From assembly GCA_012295275.1 (NCBI GenBank), contig CM022672.1, positions 30,437,059 through 30,482,058 of the forward strand: a DNA stretch of 45,000 nucleotides, read 5' to 3'. The first letter of the stretch is position 1; each line of letters starts with the position of its first letter. The position numbers were made by a program, and so were the translations under genes. Below the pieces are notes generated by a model that saw only the letters and a list, made by a program, of their open reading frames with translations, was not told where the DNA came from and ran no database searches. Below, piece by piece: positions 39,111 to 45,000 of the stretch. Source of the stretch: Chrysomallon squamiferum. Lineage: Eukaryota > Mollusca > Gastropoda > Neomphalida > Peltospiridae.

Positions 39111-39289
39111 TTCTGATGTGTTTATCAATGGAATGGATAGTCAACTGAAGCACGTCTGGGACGTGTCCGTTGTTGTAAACTTATTTAAGAACTAAAAAAA
39201 CAATGCAATACACTGTAATCTGATCTGCTGCAATTATCAACGCGCCACTTAAAATTTGCTTAGAAACCGATATAATCGATAGATATATA

Positions 39290-39306
39290 CATATATGTAC
39301 ATACAT

Positions 39307-39338
<32 letters not shown>

Positions 39339-39474
39339 GCACACATATACATATACACACACACACACACACATATGTATTAAATACTTTTATCTGGAAT
39401 GGATAGCAACTGAAGGACAATAAGAACAAAAAAGAATGGAATGTATACGCACAGAAAGACAGCTAGAGAGAGAC

Positions 39475-39542
<68 letters not shown>
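39290..39542 (-). repeat. (TATG)n/(TG)n plus conserved core plus (CT)n composite repeat, copy 2
   Basis: On the minus strand this reads CT repeats (39476-39542), a core with GTATACATTCCATTCTTTT and CAGTTGCTATCCATTCCAG (about 39380-39446), then TG and TATG repeats. It is nearly identical in core and order to 9530-9830. Confidence 0.92.
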
Positions 39543-39544
<2 letters not shown>

Positions 39545-39882
39545 CAGAATGTCGACGACCCCCAAAAATAAATCTTCAGCCAAGTCGGCATTTTTTTTAA
39601 AGGAATTTTATGATTTTATCACTGACCTACACATACCTTAAATAATTCAGTTTCTAACCAGGGAGAGATTTGCCACAGACACGGCTGATTAAATTTCAGG
39701 ATGATATTACATTGGTTTATAGAAAATCAACCTTCTGTGAAGTTTAGAAACGAACTTGGTAAGGAGACAAAAATATCCAAAACCAGAATTATCATCATCA
39801 ACAGTCACAGGTAACACGCGCACACAATGAAATATATACATAAGAAAAAAGAAAGACACATCTAAATTATCAAGTATTACAT

Positions 39883-39977
<95 letters not shown>

Positions 39978-41258
39978 AATGTGGTATACTGGCAAACCTT
40001 TTAAAAGATAAAATAACCAACATAAATATTACAAATATATATATATATATATTTTGTTTATGTCACACACACAAAAACACACACACATACACATAGACAC
40101 ACACACAAACATATATACGCACACATACACGTACACAAACTCACGCACAAAAAGAAAACGTACCTGTTTATACGTCCGAAACGTGGACAAAAATCTCGCA
40201 AAATCCACAAAGCGACTTGAGAAAGTAAAATACCCACACACCTTATCTTACACGCAACAAACCAGGTGACGTCACCGAGATCTTCTCACCTTGAAGAGAC
40301 CAGGTAAAAACTTGTGGTCAGGTAAAAATGTTCACCTGTATTGCATGAACGTAAGATAACTGTAGCAATACTACCGCGGGAACAATCCTGGTCGTATAAT
40401 AAATATTGATTTTATTTTCTTTCAAGATACTGATTGTAACTTCTAGCGTTGTGTGCGAAGCCGAGTTCTGTTTCCCTCAAAACAGTCAGCTACAGTTAGT
40501 TTGTGTTGGTGCATCGCTTTGTAAGTCTTACCGATAAATTGCATAGAAACCATAACTATTATTCGTTTTATTTGCGTTGTTGTTGTTGTTGCTGTTGTTG
40601 TTGTTGTTGTGGATGCTGTTTTTGTCGTTGTTGTTGTAGCCTCTTTTGTCTAACCGATACATTCCGTACAAACTGTAACTAGTTTTAGTATTATGTTGTT
40701 GTAGTTGTCGCTGCTGCTGCTGCTGTTTCTGAAGCACTACGTGTAGCCAGCCGGTGGATTCCTTGACTAACGAAACAAGACATTATTATTGTCGTTGTTG
40801 CTGTTGTTGTTCTGACTTTTAGTGCCTGGGATGAAACCAAGAGACAGTCTACAAACAACAGACAGACCTTAACACTGCTGTCTTTACTGTTGTTGTTGAT
40901 CTCTGTAGCGCGCACACACACACACACACACACACGCACACACGTCTACTTGCTGCACCGTACTAAATACGTTAATTTAATCGTTGCATGACGTGAGAAC
41001 ACGGAGTCAGTGTCGTACACTGCATGCAGTCTGTTAATCACATAATTTATATTCACGACAGCAACACAAATCACAGCGACTCTCAGATATAAGCTGCTGA
41101 CAACTTTGAAAAAAAAAAAAAAAAAAAAAAAAAAACGGAGAGATTAAATTATTATGAATTACGTTTGCTCTCTTCACACCTGTTGACACACATGCTGCTG
41201 TCACGCCCTGGACCACGTGATGTACTTTACAAAACTCTCCATGGTAACTGTGGCCGCG

Positions 41259-41309
<51 letters not shown>

Positions 41310-41380
41310 ACGACTAAGAAAGTAAGATTCGGGTATGTCGCAGGGACAGGGGGTGAGAGAAAAAGGGGGGAGAGAGAGAT

Positions 41381-41474
<94 letters not shown>

Positions 41475-41773
41475 GGGTTCATGATGGTGTACAGGGATAT
41501 AAGTAGTCTATGGACTTGCTGTTAACAACAAAATTTCGCTTCTATACTAATTTATCGGCTAAGAATTAAATACTACAAAAACAGCAAAACTAACTAAATA
41601 AATAAATTAAAATATATAAGAATAAATAAATAAATAAATCTGTCAGCTACATGTAAAATGCAACAGCAGCAGCAGCAGCACAAACAGCAACAACGACACT
41701 TTATCATAACTATGGAGTAACAAACAATGTCCATCGCTTCTACACTGAATAGAAGAAAAAAAGGCCACTACCA
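39543..41773. other. Non-coding, repeat-rich
   Basis: (CT)n at 39885-39976, (TA)n at 40035-40051, CA repeats to 40140, GTT/GCT triplets at 40565-40740 and 40790-40811, (CA)n at 40912-40942, A-run at 41109-41134, (CA)n at 41262-41306, (GA)n at 41371-41473, CAG units at 41661-41678. Unique stretches show no gene. Confidence 0.6.
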
Positions 41774-41866
41774 GCTGGCGCATTTATGTGGCCCAAGGGT
41801 GGCCTCATCTGGCTAAAGATGACGTGAACTGGGCCACCTTTGGGCCACATAAATGTGCTAATTGGC
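41774..41866. repeat. Long inverted repeat (hairpin)
   Basis: The left arm contains GCATTTATGTGGCCCAAGGG and the right arm CTTTGGGCCACATAAATGTGC. Arms of about 30 bases with few mismatches surround a spacer of about 27 bases. It has the form of a small foldback or MITE end. No conserved reading frame. Confidence 0.9.

Positions 41867-45000
<3,134 letters not shown>

Overview
The window is eukaryotic, animal-type genomic DNA. It is AT-rich and saturated with simple repeats, has no bacterial gene organisation, and carries small exons bounded by GT/AG splice sites. The one gene I can reconstruct is a glycoside hydrolase family 20 (GH20) beta-N-acetylhexosaminidase of the lysosomal HEXA/HEXB type on the minus strand. 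An invertebrate, perhaps a mollusc or other lophotrochozoan, fits the repeat-rich introns and the degenerate non-LTR retrotransposon tail. That taxonomic guess is an inference with low certainty.

The gene runs from 24941 down to 1144. I place 14 coding exons whose splice phases agree at every junction: 24841-24941, 18611-19224, 17263-17375, 12774-12884, 11779-11880, 10984-11089, 10409-10616, 9867-10052, 9390-9483, 8777-8945, 8111-8201, 7376-7537, 5240-5354 and 1144-1344. Residue numbers below assume an initiator ATG split across the first intron and one base restored at 18893-18898, giving about 791 residues (human HEXA has 529). The layout is signal peptide, unusual N-terminal linker, GH20b-like domain, TIM-barrel catalytic domain with the Asp-Glu catalytic pair, the usual C-terminal region, and then a hydrophobic C-terminal tail rarely seen in lysosomal hexosaminidases. 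Nearly all catalytic and substrate-binding residues are present.

Four features of the gene are odd: a one-base frameshift in an A6 run, a repeat-encoded Ala/Val/Pro/Gly insert, a stretch where an in-frame microsatellite stands where a conserved family motif is expected, and the membrane-type tail. The gene could be functional with assembly errors, or decaying.

The introns hold two inverted copies of a pogo/Tigger-like MITE, a 41-bp satellite, other minisatellites and many microsatellites. From 24942 to 45000 I found no gene on either strand. That half holds more than a dozen long (GA/CT)n tracts, (AAT)n, (AAAT)n, (CA)n and (CATA)n arrays, several local segmental duplications, a LINE 3' fragment, a strong hairpin and a possible DNA transposon. 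It may be upstream intergenic DNA or the first intron of the same gene. I saw no tRNA, rRNA, CRISPR array or convincing second protein-coding gene.
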